The notes: generated by a model not told the origin, from the letters alone. 64,000 nt of DNA from a bacterium (GCA_020849855.1 JADZFO010000005.1:1-64000); one strand, 5' to 3'. Counted from the first letter of the stretch, positions 31,741-40,772 are shown. Program-made: numbers and translations.

Positions 31741-33875
31741 TGAAAGTGCTGGGGCAAAGCTGCTTCTTTCCGGCCCGCTGGCCGGCCTTGGTGCTGGCTG
31801 TGCTGACCCTGCTCTGCGGCCTGCTGCTGGGCGGCTGCCCGGCGCGCGAGGCGCGGCCGGTGGCCCGCAGCCGCGCGGAGGGCGAGCTGGCCACGCAGTT
31901 CAGCCCGGTGGCCACACAGCGCCAGCTGGGCTCCGCCTATGCCCGTCTTGGCGGCGCCCGGGCGGTCGAGCGCCTGTATGCCGATGAAGCGCGCTCGGCG
32001 GTGCTGCTGCAGATGCGCGGCGGCAAGGGCCTGTGGCTGGACCTCGCCCGCGCTGCCCAGCCTACCGAGCTGGTGCTGGACCGCGAGCTGCTGCATGTGG
32101 ACATGGAGCGCCGCCGGGCCTATGCCCTGGGCTCGCTGCAGCCCGGGGAGTTCAGCATCTTCCAGCGCAGCCTGCCGGATGGCGACTGGCAGCTTCTGCT
32201 GAGCCATGACAAGGATCTGGTGCGCGGGCAGGTGCTGGGCCTTTACAGCCACCCGCGCTGGGAAGGACTAGTGCTGCTGCTGCGCACGAACTTCTCGCCG
32301 GCCGGCAGCGATCCCGCTGCCCCGTCGCCGGCCCCGGGCCAGGTACGGCTCTGGGACCTGGCTTATGACATTGACTCCGCGGGCCGCAGCGGCCTGCGCT
32401 GGCAAAAGACCCTCGAGCTGCCGGCGGATGATCTGCTGGCCGCCCCTTCGGCGGCGCTGCTCAGCGACGGCCTGCTGGCCTACAGCGCGCCGGACGGCGC
32501 CGAGATCGAGCTTGTCCCCTTCAAGGCTGGTCAGCAGATCAGCCGCTTCCCCCTGGCCGCCGGCCGCCGGGCGCGGCTCTTCGCGGATTCCAGCGAAGCC
32601 GTGGCCTGGGCCTATCTGGTGCCGGAGAACAGCGGCGCGGGCACGGGCCGCAGCGAGGATTCCGTGCAGGTCGGCATGCTGCTGGCCTTCGGCGCGCAGG
32701 GCGAGCTGGAGCGCATGGCCTGCGGCCAGGTGCCGATGGCCATGGTCGCCGGCGACTGGGCCAGCCGCCGCGCCGCGCTGTGCCAGCCCGCCGTGGGCGT
32801 CGCCATCGCTGATTTCGCGCGCCATGAGCTGCGCTGGCCCCTGCGCTGGTCTGACTCGCGCCAGCTCTATCTGGCCGGCAACGGCAGCCGCGTGCTGAAC
32901 GTGCTGCCCAGCGCCATCGTGGGCATCGGCGTTGAGGACCTGGCCGGCCTGCAGAACGCCCTGGCGGCGGCGCAGGTCCTGCCGCGCAAGGAGCTCAGGC
33001 AGCTGCGCCCGGTGGCGGAAAGCCTCGGCTGGGACTGGGGCAGGACCCAGATCAGCCCCCTGCTGGCCAGCACCGGCCGCCTGAGCATGTTTGACGGCAG
33101 CGATGTGGCGGCCTCCCTGGCCGAGCTGGACTGGGACCGCGAACGCGGCCGCGTGCAGTCACTGCTGCTCACCCGTGTGCCGGGGGTAGAGGACGAGGCC
33201 CTGCTTAAGCTGGACAGCGCCGCGCTGGATGCACGGCTGCGCGAGCTGCTGGAACAGATGGGCTGGCCGCGGGCGCAGGCCCAGGCGGACAGCGGCTTCT
33301 CCGGCCCCGGCGAGCTGCAGGCGGTTTATCTGCTGGAGCCCGAGCTGGCGGTCACACCCGGCCCGGGGGCGGATGCCCTGATCCCCGTCTCGCCCGGCGA
33401 GTTCAGCGTCTGGATCACGAGCGACGCGGCCTTCTGGAGCCTGGAAGCCGCGGGCGAGCGCATGCCCGCCGGCAGCCTCAGCTCCTGGGGCATCCGCGAA
33501 AAGGCCTGGCAGGCCGCGGCGGCGCTGGCGGCAGCAGAGGGCCTGCAGGGCCCGCGCCTGCGGGTCAGTTATGCCCTCGCCGGCGGCTGGTTCACGGCGG
33601 ATGCCGAGCTGCCTCTCGCCGAGCAGGCACTGGAGCTGGAAAGCTCCGCGGGCAAGGACAGCCGCGCGGCGGTGGAAGTGGAAGTGCTGGCCAGCGATGC
33701 TGAGGCGGACCGCATCTACCACCTGCTGCTGGACCCGCTCAGCGGTGAAGTGCTGCAGTCCGGGGCGCGGGATGCCGGCGCCCTGGCCCTGGCCCAGGCC
33801 GGGGTGAACTTCGGCCCGGCAGATGAATTCGCGCCCGCCAGCGGTTCAGCAGTGCCGGCGGAAGATTCACACTGA
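31740..33875 (+). CDS. Large predicted lipoprotein of unknown function
   Basis: This 711-residue protein starts with GTG, has a hydrophobic segment (PALVLAVLTLLCGLLLGGC) and a lipobox LLGGC at about residue 34. The rest is a long, acidic, Leu/Ala-rich sequence with many short strand-turn units (for example VLLQMRGGKGLWLDLARA, LLSDGLLAYSAPDGAEIELV). This pattern suggests a beta-propeller or similar repeat fold. I do not recognise a family and see no catalytic signature. Mature protein would be tethered to a membrane and face outwards. It stands alone on the plus strand between the cohesin-like lipoprotein and the Clp genes, with a TACATT box six bases before the start. Confidence 0.75.
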   Translation: MKVLGQSCFFPARWPALVLAVLTLLCGLLLGGCPAREARPVARSRAEGELATQFSPVATQRQLGSAYARLGGARAVERLYADEARSAVLLQMRGGKGLWLDLARAAQPTELVLDRELLHVDMERRRAYALGSLQPGEFSIFQRSLPDGDWQLLLSHDKDLVRGQVLGLYSHPRWEGLVLLLRTNFSPAGSDPAAPSPAPGQVRLWDLAYDIDSAGRSGLRWQKTLELPADDLLAAPSAALLSDGLLAYSAPDGAEIELVPFKAGQQISRFPLAAGRRARLFADSSEAVAWAYLVPENSGAGTGRSEDSVQVGMLLAFGAQGELERMACGQVPMAMVAGDWASRRAALCQPAVGVAIADFARHELRWPLRWSDSRQLYLAGNGSRVLNVLPSAIVGIGVEDLAGLQNALAAAQVLPRKELRQLRPVAESLGWDWGRTQISPLLASTGRLSMFDGSDVAASLAELDWDRERGRVQSLLLTRVPGVEDEALLKLDSAALDARLRELLEQMGWPRAQAQADSGFSGPGELQAVYLLEPELAVTPGPGADALIPVSPGEFSVWITSDAAFWSLEAAGERMPAGSLSSWGIREKAWQAAAALAAAEGLQGPRLRVSYALAGGWFTADAELPLAEQALELESSAGKDSRAAVEVEVLASDAEADRIYHLLLDPLSGEVLQSGARDAGALALAQAGVNFGPADEFAPASGSAVPAEDSH

Positions 33876-33918
33876 GCCAGCGGAGCAAACAGAGTTTCTG
33901 CAGGTAAGGCCATCCTTG

Positions 33919-34018
33919 CTGTGGCCCCGGACGGCAGTCCGGGGGATTGCAGCTTGCCCGCATTGCCATGCGGGCCCACAAGATTGTGTGGCCCCGGACG
34001 GCAGTCCGGGGAATCCCG
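33919..34018. repeat. Two REP units upstream of the Clp-N gene
   Basis: Two copies of GTGGCCCCGGACGGCAGTCC followed by the palindrome GCCCGCATTGCCATGCGGGC, the same units that form arrays around the RAYT gene at 42.8-43.9 kb. Copies begin at 33921 and 33988. Confidence 0.85.
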
Positions 34019-34074
34019 CCAAGCCGCATTACAATGGATTACATCAGCATCGATTAAGAGTCGGGTGGTGCGGC

Positions 34075-35238
34075 ATGGACTTCTACAGCTTCTTCAGTTT
34101 CTCGGCTAAGAAGGCGGTTTACCGCGCTTCTGAAGTCTGCTCACAGTTCAACAACCAGTTCCTTGAACCTGAGCATGTATTCCATTCCGTGCTCAACCAG
34201 CGCTCCTGCAGCGCGGTGCAGGTGCTCCATACACTGGATGTGAATCTGCCAAAGCTCGCTTACAGCCTGGAGGCCTATCTCTATGAGCACTCCGGGGACT
34301 TCAAGGGCAGCGCTGTCTTCAGCCAGCGCACCATTGCCATGCTTGAGCTGGCCTACAAGGAAGTTAAACGCCTGCACCACCGCGAGATTGGCACCACGCA
34401 TCTGCTGCTGGCCCTCGCGCAGGATCACAGCCCCTTCCTGCGCCAGCTGGCTGAGGAGCACCAGCTTGATGCCCGCAGGATCCGCGAGGCTCTCCTGGCA
34501 CATTTGAAAGGCTATGACCAGGGCCGCCAACCCGCGGCCGGCCTGTCACAGCGCCCGCCCCAGGCGACGGCGGAAGCCGCGCAGTTTTCCTTTGGCAGCC
34601 TGCTGGACAGCGAGTCCCTGTCCCTGCTGCGTTATGCGCGCCAGGCGGCGCAGCAGTACCGGCACCGCGAGCTGCTGCCCCTGCACGCCGCCTTCGCCAT
34701 GGTGCTGACGGCGCGTACCGACTCCTCGGGCTTCTTCCGCCGCGCCGGTGTGCACCAGGGCCGCCTGATGACCGATCTGGCCGTGCTGCTGAGCCGGCTG
34801 GACTGCATGTCAGAGCCAATGCCCGAGGCGCTGCTGGAAAGCTCCGCCCTCCTGGATCTGGTGACCCGGGCCATGCGCAGCGCGCTGGAACGCGCCCGGC
34901 CCCTGGGCCAGCGCCAGTCCCAGGGCGGGGCGGTGCGGATCAGCCCGCGCGATCTGCTCTACGCCACCCTGCAGGACCCGGATGAGCAGCTGCAGCAAAT
35001 CCTGCAGCAGCACGGGCTCAGCCCGGCCACCTTAAAGCCGCTGGAGCTGGATGTAGAGGTGTATGAGACTGATCCTGAGGGCAGCAGTGGACCGCTTAGC
35101 GGAGAGGAAGGTGCGCTCGCTGGCCTGGATGACGAACTGGGTCAGCGTGCTCAGGATCTGCGTCGAAAAGCACTGGAGCGGGCGGCAGAAGAAGATCTGG
35201 ACCCAGACTCGCAGCCTGCCAGCGAGGAACCCTCCTAG
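34075..35238 (+). CDS. Clp N-domain protein without an ATPase
   Basis: This 387-residue protein opens with a Clp N-domain (residues 1-148) that is almost the same as that of the ClpC-type gene just downstream: both start [18 protein letters not shown] and share [33 protein letters not shown] and RREA-type ends. A second, diverged Clp-N-like helical repeat follows (about 165-325; LLRYARQAAQQYRHRELLPL ... RISPRDLLYATLQDPDEQLQ), and then an acidic tail. There is no Walker motif. Clp N-domains bind substrates and adaptors, so this could be an adaptor, a decoy or a regulator of the neighbouring unfoldase, similar in idea to plastid ClpT. The role is inferred. Confidence 0.85.
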   Translation: MDFYSFFSFSAKKAVYRASEVCSQFNNQFLEPEHVFHSVLNQRSCSAVQVLHTLDVNLPKLAYSLEAYLYEHSGDFKGSAVFSQRTIAMLELAYKEVKRLHHREIGTTHLLLALAQDHSPFLRQLAEEHQLDARRIREALLAHLKGYDQGRQPAAGLSQRPPQATAEAAQFSFGSLLDSESLSLLRYARQAAQQYRHRELLPLHAAFAMVLTARTDSSGFFRRAGVHQGRLMTDLAVLLSRLDCMSEPMPEALLESSALLDLVTRAMRSALERARPLGQRQSQGGAVRISPRDLLYATLQDPDEQLQQILQQHGLSPATLKPLELDVEVYETDPEGSSGPLSGEEGALAGLDDELGQRAQDLRRKALERAAEEDLDPDSQPASEEPS

Positions 35239-35419
35239 GAAGAAATCTCGGCGATCCTCCGCGTCCTCTGCGCCTCTGCGTCTGGCCTTTGCGCTGGGCT
35301 CCGCGGGGAGATGGGAGAATGCGGGCAGGGTGCCCGCGCTCCAGCTGCTTTCCCGGCCGGCTCTTAACCAGCGCTTAAGCGCCCAACTGCGCTTCTGAGT
35401 TAATCAGCGGCGCGCGCGG

Positions 35420-35434
35420 TACTATAGCTTGTCA
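35420..35434 (+). promoter_or_regulatory. -10 box close to the clpC start
   Basis: TACTATAGC is placed so that TATAGC is five bases, or TACTAT eight bases, before ATG 35434. No ribosome binding site is present. Weaker than the other leaderless candidates. Confidence 0.4.
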
Positions 35435-37908
35435 TGGATTTCTACAACTTCTTCAGCTTCTCTGCGAAGAAAGCGATCTACCGGGCCTCGGAGATCTGCT
35501 CGCAGTTCAACAACCAGTTTCTGGAACCCGAGCACATTTTCTACAGCATCCTGAACCTGCGCTCCTGCAGCGCGGTGCAGGTGCTGCACCAGCTGGGCGT
35601 GAACCTGCCGAAGCTCAGCTACAGCCTGGAAGCCTACCTTTACGAGCACGCGGGCTCCTTCAAGGGCAACGCGGTCTTCAGCCAGCGCACCATCTCCCTG
35701 CTGGACCTCTCATACAAGGAAGTCAAGCGCCTGCACCACCGCGAGATCGGCACCACGCATCTGCTGGTGGCCCTCTCGCAGGAGCGCAGCCCCTTCCTGC
35801 GCCAGCTCTTTGAAGAGCACGGCCTGGACGCGCGCAAGATCCGCGAGTCCTTCCTGGCGCACCTGAAGGGCTATGACCAGAGCCGCGAGCGCGGCAAGGA
35901 ATCCGGCAACTCCGTGGTCTCCAAGTTCAGCCGCAACCTGACCGAGCTGGCCCGCAGCGGCAAGCTCGACCCGGTGATCGGCCGCGAGCGCGAGATCAAC
36001 CGCATGGTGCACATCCTCAGCAAGCGCACCAAGAACAACCCGATCCTGGTCGGCGAGCCCGGCGTGGGCAAGACCGCCATCGTGGAGGGCCTGGCCCAGC
36101 GCATCGTCAGCAACCAGGTGCCCCCGGCCCTGACCGACTGTGACGTGCTGTCCATCGACCTGGCCGGCCTGGTCGCGGGCACAAAGTTCCGCGGCGAGTT
36201 TGAGGAGCGCCTCAAGGCCCTGATCAAGGAGATCCAGGAAAGCCAGGGCAAGATGATCATCTTCATCGACGAGCTGCACACCATCCTGGGTGCCGGCTCG
36301 GCCGAAGGCAGCCTGGACGCCGGCAACATCCTCAAGCCCAGCCTGGCCCGCGGTGAGCTGCGCTGCATCGGCGCCACCACCTTCAAGGAGTACCGCAAGT
36401 ACTTTGAAAAGGACGGCGCGCTGAGCCGGCGCTTCCAGCCGGTCTTCGTGGAAGAGCCGACCTACGACGAAACCCTGGAGATCCTGCGCGGCCTGCGCGC
36501 CTCCTATGAGCAGCACCACAAGGTGCGGGTGGCTGACGAGGCCCTGCACCAGGCCATCCGCCTGAGCCGCAAGTTCATCCCGGACCGCAAGCTGCCGGAC
36601 AAGGCCATCGACCTGATCGATGAGGCCGCGGCCTGGGTCAACCTGGACCGCGACAGCCGCCTGCGCATGAGCGATATCGACATCGAAGGCGTCGAGGAAG
36701 GCGAGGTCTCGGTCAGCGAGCTGCCTCGCATGCCCTTCGAGGCTTCCATCGAGAAGTTCCGCGTACCCGAGAGCGACATGAGCTCCGACACCGATGACGG
36801 CGTCGACGAGGACGCGGTGGTCAACGAGGAGCACATCGCCAAGGTGGTGGAGCTCTGGACCGGCATCCCCAGCCAGAACATCACCATGGACGACCAGCGC
36901 CGCCTGCTCTCCCTTGAGGAGACCCTGCGCGGGGCGATCATCGGCCAGAACGAAGCGATCAGCGCCATCGTGCGCAGCCTCAAGCGCAACTACAGCGGCG
37001 TGCGCAAGGGCGGGCGGCCCATCGGCTCCTTCATCTTCCTCGGCCCCACCGGCGTGGGCAAGACGGAGCTGGCCAAGGCCATCGCCAAGCATGTCTTCGC
37101 GCATGAGAACGCCTTCATCAAGATCGACCTCTCGGAGTACGGCGAGAAGCACGCGGTCAGCCGCCTGATCGGGGCGCCTCCCGGCTATGTGGGCTACGAT
37201 GAGGGCGGCCAGCTGACCGAGGCGGTCAAGCGCCATCCCTACAGCCTGATCCTCTTCGACGAGATGGAGAAGGCCCACCCGGACATCTTCCACACACTGC
37301 TGCAGCTGCTGGACGAGGGTGTGCTGACGGACGGCCAGGGCCGCAAGGTCTACTTCCACAACAGCATCGTGATCTTCACCACCAACCTTGCCGGGCGCTT
37401 CTTCGACGAGGGCGCGGCAATCGGCTTCAAGCGCGAGCTGGACCTCAGCGACAGCATGGTGGACCAGAAGTTCGGCTCCTACAAGGCCCGCGCCGAGGAG
37501 CACCTGAAGAAGTACTTCCGGCCGGAGTTCCTCAACCGCCTGGACGACACCATCTACTTCAAGCCCCTGGTGCGCCAGGACATCATCGAGATCGCCAAGC
37601 TGGAGCTGGGCTACCTGGCGGCCAACCTGGCCGACTCCAAGCGCGAGGTCAGCTTCGACGACAAGGTGGTGGAGCTGGTGGTCAACGAGGGCTACAGCCC
37701 GGTCTATGGCGCGCGCAACATGAAGCGCGCGATCCAGCGTCTGGTGGAGGACCCCCTGTCCGAAATGGTCCTGCGCAACCAGCTGCCGGAGCACCCGGTG
37801 CGCCTGACGGTGGACGAAGGCGGCAAGCTGGCGATCGACTTCGACGCCAGCCACCTCGACCCCAGCGGCTTCGCCGACGAGGTCACGGAGCCGGCAGGCA
37901 CGGAGTAG
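35434..37908 (+). CDS. ATP-dependent Clp unfoldase, ClpA/ClpC type
   Basis: This AAA+ protein of 824 residues unfolds proteins for the ClpP protease. It has an N-domain (1-148) and D1 with Walker A GEPGVGKT (207-214) and Walker B IIFIDE (about 275-280). A short acidic linker of about 60 residues follows D1 ([12 protein letters not shown] ... [12 protein letters not shown]). D2 has Walker A GPTGVGKT (about 536) and Walker [15 protein letters not shown] in D2 supplies the IGF loop that docks on ClpP. The coiled-coil middle domain of ClpC is absent, so by architecture it is nearer ClpA, while the sequence reads like ClpC. No clpP or clpS lies in the window. A strong terminator follows. Confidence 0.95.
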   Translation: MDFYNFFSFSAKKAIYRASEICSQFNNQFLEPEHIFYSILNLRSCSAVQVLHQLGVNLPKLSYSLEAYLYEHAGSFKGNAVFSQRTISLLDLSYKEVKRLHHREIGTTHLLVALSQERSPFLRQLFEEHGLDARKIRESFLAHLKGYDQSRERGKESGNSVVSKFSRNLTELARSGKLDPVIGREREINRMVHILSKRTKNNPILVGEPGVGKTAIVEGLAQRIVSNQVPPALTDCDVLSIDLAGLVAGTKFRGEFEERLKALIKEIQESQGKMIIFIDELHTILGAGSAEGSLDAGNILKPSLARGELRCIGATTFKEYRKYFEKDGALSRRFQPVFVEEPTYDETLEILRGLRASYEQHHKVRVADEALHQAIRLSRKFIPDRKLPDKAIDLIDEAAAWVNLDRDSRLRMSDIDIEGVEEGEVSVSELPRMPFEASIEKFRVPESDMSSDTDDGVDEDAVVNEEHIAKVVELWTGIPSQNITMDDQRRLLSLEETLRGAIIGQNEAISAIVRSLKRNYSGVRKGGRPIGSFIFLGPTGVGKTELAKAIAKHVFAHENAFIKIDLSEYGEKHAVSRLIGAPPGYVGYDEGGQLTEAVKRHPYSLILFDEMEKAHPDIFHTLLQLLDEGVLTDGQGRKVYFHNSIVIFTTNLAGRFFDEGAAIGFKRELDLSDSMVDQKFGSYKARAEEHLKKYFRPEFLNRLDDTIYFKPLVRQDIIEIAKLELGYLAANLADSKREVSFDDKVVELVVNEGYSPVYGARNMKRAIQRLVEDPLSEMVLRNQLPEHPVRLTVDEGGKLAIDFDASHLDPSGFADEVTEPAGTE

Positions 37909-37973
37909 GCTTGGGCACAGCGCCCGCGTCCTGCAGGGGGCTTGTCCGACCCGTCGTGAACATGTACAAACAA

Positions 37974-38003
37974 GGGGCCGCAGAGATGCGGCCCCTTTTG
38001 CTT
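37974..38003 (+). terminator. Rho-independent terminator of clpC
   Basis: A nine-base-pair stem GGGGCCGCA with a GAGA loop and TGCGGCCCC is followed directly by TTTTGCTT. The same GCAGAGATGC hairpin core occurs as a repeat inside coaX, so a dispersed repeat seems to serve as terminator here. Confidence 0.9.
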
Positions 38004-38079
38004 AGCTGTACGCCGCCGGGCTGCTGTGCAAGCTTTGCGGCACTGCACTTCCTGTCGGTTGAGTCCGGCCTGCTGCGCC

Positions 38080-38092
38080 TACAATCAGCGCA
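38080..38092 (+). promoter_or_regulatory. Leaderless-type -10 box of the DinB/YfiT gene
   Basis: TACAAT is six bases before ATG; TTGAGT lies 15 bases further upstream as a possible -35. Confidence 0.6.
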
Positions 38093-38631
38093 TGGACACA
38101 CCAGCCGCCCCTGACCTGCGCTACCCCATCGGCAACTTCGTCCCGGACAGCGAGGCGAACGAAGCTCTGCGCCGCGCGCACATCGACGCGCTGGAGGCCC
38201 TGCCGGCGCAGCTGCGGGCTGCAGTCAGGGGCCTCAGCGAGTCCCAGCTTGACACGCCTTACCGCCCAGGCGGCTGGAGCCTGCGCCAGGTCCTGCATCA
38301 TGTCCCCGACAGCCACATCAATGCCTACACTCGCTTCAAGCTGGCGCTGACCGAGGAGCGGCCGACAATCAAGCCTTATCTTGAAGAACGCTGGGCCGAG
38401 CTGGCGGATACCCGACTGGCGCCTGCTGAGCTCTCGTTACAGCTCCTTGAAGCGCTGCACGCCCGCCTGGTGCTCCTGCTGCGCTCCCTTGACAGCGCCG
38501 CCTTCAACCGGCCGCTGCTGCATCCCGACTCCGGCGAGCACGACATCGACTGGCTGCTGCAGCTCTACGCCTGGCACGGCCGCCACCACACGGCCCACAT
38601 CACCGCCCTGCGCCAGCGCATAGGCTGGTAG
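38092..38631 (+). CDS. DinB/YfiT-family putative metal-dependent hydrolase or thiol transferase
   Basis: This 179-residue four-helix protein of the DinB superfamily is close to the YfiT/BstA type. It has the family start RYPIGNF and EALRRAHIDALEALPAQLRA, then YRPGGWSLRQVLHHVPDSHI with the first metal-binding His, and the C-terminal YAWHGRHHTAHITALRQRIG with the other two. Family members bind nickel or zinc. Some transfer low-molecular-weight thiols such as bacillithiol; others are uncharacterised. The substrate here is unknown. A TACAAT box six bases before ATG suggests a leaderless message. Confidence 0.88.
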   Translation: MDTPAAPDLRYPIGNFVPDSEANEALRRAHIDALEALPAQLRAAVRGLSESQLDTPYRPGGWSLRQVLHHVPDSHINAYTRFKLALTEERPTIKPYLEERWAELADTRLAPAELSLQLLEALHARLVLLLRSLDSAAFNRPLLHPDSGEHDIDWLLQLYAWHGRHHTAHITALRQRIGW

Positions 38632-38644
38632 GTAGCACTCCGAA

Positions 38645-38864
38645 CCAAACAGAGTTAACCGGGCTAACCGAGATCCACCGGGTAGACGCATCTATCTGCT
38701 GGCTCAAGCCGGCAAACCCGCCTCGGTGCGCGACAGGTCCTGTCACATGAGCTGATCCGGGGCCGGCGGCACATCATCGCGAGCTCTTACATCGACCCTT
38801 GTTCAGCCCTGCCATTGAATGTCTTTCTCGGTGAAACCCGGTTAACTCTGTTGACTCTGTTTGG
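38645..38864. repeat. MITE-like element with inverted ends
   Basis: The left end CCAAACAGAGTTAACCGGG (38645-38663) matches the inverted right end (38837-38864) apart from an extra nine-base direct repeat of ACTCTGTTG type in the right arm. About 170 bases of non-coding core lie between. It fills the gap before the next gene. Confidence 0.6.
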
Positions 38865-38886
38865 ATCAGAATCCCCTCCGGCGCGC

Positions 38887-38898
38887 TAAAATTTAGTA
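38887..38898 (+). promoter_or_regulatory. Leaderless-type -10 box of the duplicated-domain gene
   Basis: TAAAAT is five bases before ATG, with no ribosome binding site. Confidence 0.5.
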
Positions 38899-39500
38899 TG
38901 GCGAAAGAAGCGCATCCGGGGGAAGCCTATCCCGAGGAGTGCCGGCAGTGGATGGAGCTCACCATGCAGTGCGCTGCGGCGGGCGACATCCCGGGCTGTA
39001 TGGAGATGCAGCAGAAGGCCAACGAGTGCCTGCGCCGGCACGGTATCTTCAACCCTGACCTGCCCGAGACTTACTTCCGGCTCATGCACGAATCCCTGGC
39101 CGCCGCGCGCGACGGCGACATGGTCGGCGCGCAGCTCATCGGCGAGCGCATGAACGAGCTGCTCGTCGGCCTCGGCCTGCGCCCCGAGGGCGAAGGCAAC
39201 TGCAACGGCGAGGACGCGCAGCTGGTGATCCCCGAGGAGTGCGTGCTGATCGAAAGCGCCATGCTGGCCTGCGAGGAGGCCGGCGACTTCGCCGGCGGCA
39301 TGCGCCTGCTGCGCGACTTCGACAAGTGCCTGCAGAAGCACGGCATCCCCAGCCCGAACCTGCCCGACGAGTGGTTCGAGATCCAGATCGAGATGCACGA
39401 CGCGCAGGAGCGCGGCGACAGCGCGGACTTCGAGCGCCTGCGCCTGATCAGCGAGAAGATGATGCGCGACGCGGGCATCGATCCCGACGAGTTTAAGTAG
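38898..39500 (+). CDS. Unknown helical protein with an internal duplication
   Basis: This 200-residue protein consists of two copies of an approximately 88-residue helical unit, residues about 11-98 and 112-199. Positions kept in both include the start PEEC, an acidic-Met helix with a Cys, AGD, CL..HGI, the P.LP turn, an aromatic, GD, and E.M before a final Gly. The two halves are joined by a short EGNCNGEDAQ linker. It has many Met, Cys and acidic residues, no signal peptide and no membrane segment. I recognise no family. A TAAAAT box sits five bases before ATG. The TAG stop belongs to a GTAGGGGCGG repeat. It is probably cytoplasmic; nothing indicates the function. Confidence 0.8.
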   Translation: MAKEAHPGEAYPEECRQWMELTMQCAAAGDIPGCMEMQQKANECLRRHGIFNPDLPETYFRLMHESLAAARDGDMVGAQLIGERMNELLVGLGLRPEGEGNCNGEDAQLVIPEECVLIESAMLACEEAGDFAGGMRLLRDFDKCLQKHGIPSPNLPDEWFEIQIEMHDAQERGDSADFERLRLISEKMMRDAGIDPDEFK

Positions 39501-39578
39501 GGGCGGTAGGGTGCAGGCGTGCCTGCACCTTCTTCATACTGACTGCAGCGCCGGTGCACGCACGCGTGCACCCTACAG
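39498..39578. repeat. Facing TGTAGGG-type hairpins
   Basis: The same two-hairpin arrangement as at 25150-25215: TGCAGGCGTGCCTGCA at 39512-39527 and GTGCACGCACGCGTGCAC at 39554-39571, between convergent genes. The left edge gives the stop of the upstream gene. Confidence 0.85.
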
Positions 39579-40466
39579 CTAACCCCACTTCGTCCCAAAA
39601 CACCTCTCGCTGTTCGCGCGCAGGATCGGCGCCAGCTCACTGAGGCTCATCCCGCGCAGGCTGGCCAGCAGCGCCGCCGTGTGCTTCACATGCACCGGCT
39701 CGCAGCGCACTTTGCCCCCGCCCATGTACTGCGCCGCCGGGATGCCCAGCTCGTCCTGCGCCTGCCCCGGCTTCAGCTTGCGGATCGCCTGGGGCGGCAT
39801 GAAGGGCGCATCGGTTTCCACCAGCAGGCGCTCCAGCGGGATCTGCGCGGCGTAGATTCGCAGGTCCTCGGCCTTCGGATAGCTCAGGTTGCCGGCGAAG
39901 GAGACATACCAGCCCGCGCGGCTCAGCGCATAGTCCAAAAGCTCCGGGCTGCCGTTAAAGCAGTGCAGCACGCCGCGCACGCCGGGCATCGCCTCCAGGC
40001 ATTCGCGGGTCTGGGCGTTGGCCTCGCGGGTGTGGATGATCACCGGCAGATCGCGCTCGCGGGCAAAGAAGAGCTGGGCCAGGAAGACGTTGCGCATCGC
40101 GGCCAGGCTGTTGGTGTCCCAGTACAGGTCGATGCCGCACTCGCCCACGGCAACCGGTCTGGCCCCGCCGTGCCACTCATCGTTGTCCCACCACTGCGAG
40201 AGATAAGCCTCGGCGCTGAAGGTCGACTCGGCCTCCATATCCCCGCGGAACCAGCGCGAGTGGAACTCGCTGGTCGGGTGCAGGCCGACGCTGTAGCGCA
40301 GCTGCGGATACTCGCGGCACAGCGCCGCCGCCGAGGCATTGCTGTCCGGGTCGATGCCGATAAGCAGCGCGCCGTCCACGCCGGCCGCCGCCATGCGCGC
40401 CAGCACCGCCTCGCGATCGGCGTCGAAGGCCTCGAAGTACAGATGGCAGTGCGTGTCGATCAGCAT
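39579..40466 (-). CDS. TatD-family metal-dependent DNase
   Basis: This 295-residue TIM-barrel hydrolase has the first metal motif in MLIDTHCHLYF, the VGLHPT motif, the Glu of AVGECGID, the His of VIIHTREAN, HCFNGS, and the Asp of LLVETDAPFM. All TatD ligands are therefore present. Family members are 3'-5' exonucleases active on single-stranded DNA and RNA, in repair or DNA turnover. The protein carries a small insertion around WRGDMEAESTFSAEAYLSQW compared with compact members. ATG at 40466 is used because it starts the first strand; TATAAG lies seven bases upstream. The start follows a TGCAGGCATGCCTGCA hairpin repeat. Confidence 0.92.
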   Translation of the reverse strand: MLIDTHCHLYFEAFDADREAVLARMAAAGVDGALLIGIDPDSNASAAALCREYPQLRYSVGLHPTSEFHSRWFRGDMEAESTFSAEAYLSQWWDNDEWHGGARPVAVGECGIDLYWDTNSLAAMRNVFLAQLFFARERDLPVIIHTREANAQTRECLEAMPGVRGVLHCFNGSPELLDYALSRAGWYVSFAGNLSYPKAEDLRIYAAQIPLERLLVETDAPFMPPQAIRKLKPGQAQDELGIPAAQYMGGGKVRCEPVHVKHTAALLASLRGMSLSELAPILRANSERCFGTKWG

Positions 40467-40477
40467 TTCTCTTCTTA

Positions 40478-40772
40478 TAGGGTGCAGGCATGCCTGCACC
40501 TGCTCCTGTAGGGGCGGGGCTTGTCCCCGCGCGTCAGGATGATTCACAAAGGGCCGCAGAGCCGCCGAGAAATCGAAGAAGCAACAGGAGGCACAGAGAC
40601 GCTGAGCCTTCCTGAGGGTATCTCGCCTGCGCTGGATACCCGCTTCTGAATAATATCTTCTCGCCGCCTTGAAGGGCGTGAAGCCCTCCGATTCTCTGCG
40701 CCTCGGTGTCTCCTGTTAGTTCTTCTTTTTCAGTAGAAAGCCGGCCGGGGACAAGCCCCGCCTCTACGGGAA
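40478..40772. repeat. Hairpins and inverted GAAGAA/CTCCTGTT element
   Basis: Hairpins TGCAGGCATGCCTGCA (40486-40501) and GGGGCTTGTCCCC (about 40515-40527) are followed by an element. Its left arm, with AACAGGAGGCACAGAGACGC (40583-40602), is mirrored by GCGCCTCGGTGTCTCCTGTT (40698-40717). A last hairpin GGGGACAAGCCCC follows. The gap of 306 bases holds no gene. Confidence 0.7.

Noticed and set aside
33919-34018. REP units as a terminator of the upstream lipoprotein gene
   Set aside because: The hairpins could slow polymerase, but no T-run follows and the units are copies of the mobile REP family; kept as repeats only.
35710-37854. Long minus-strand open frame opposite clpC
   Set aside because: It mirrors the codons of a certain clpC gene; no ribosome binding site and no recognisable domain.
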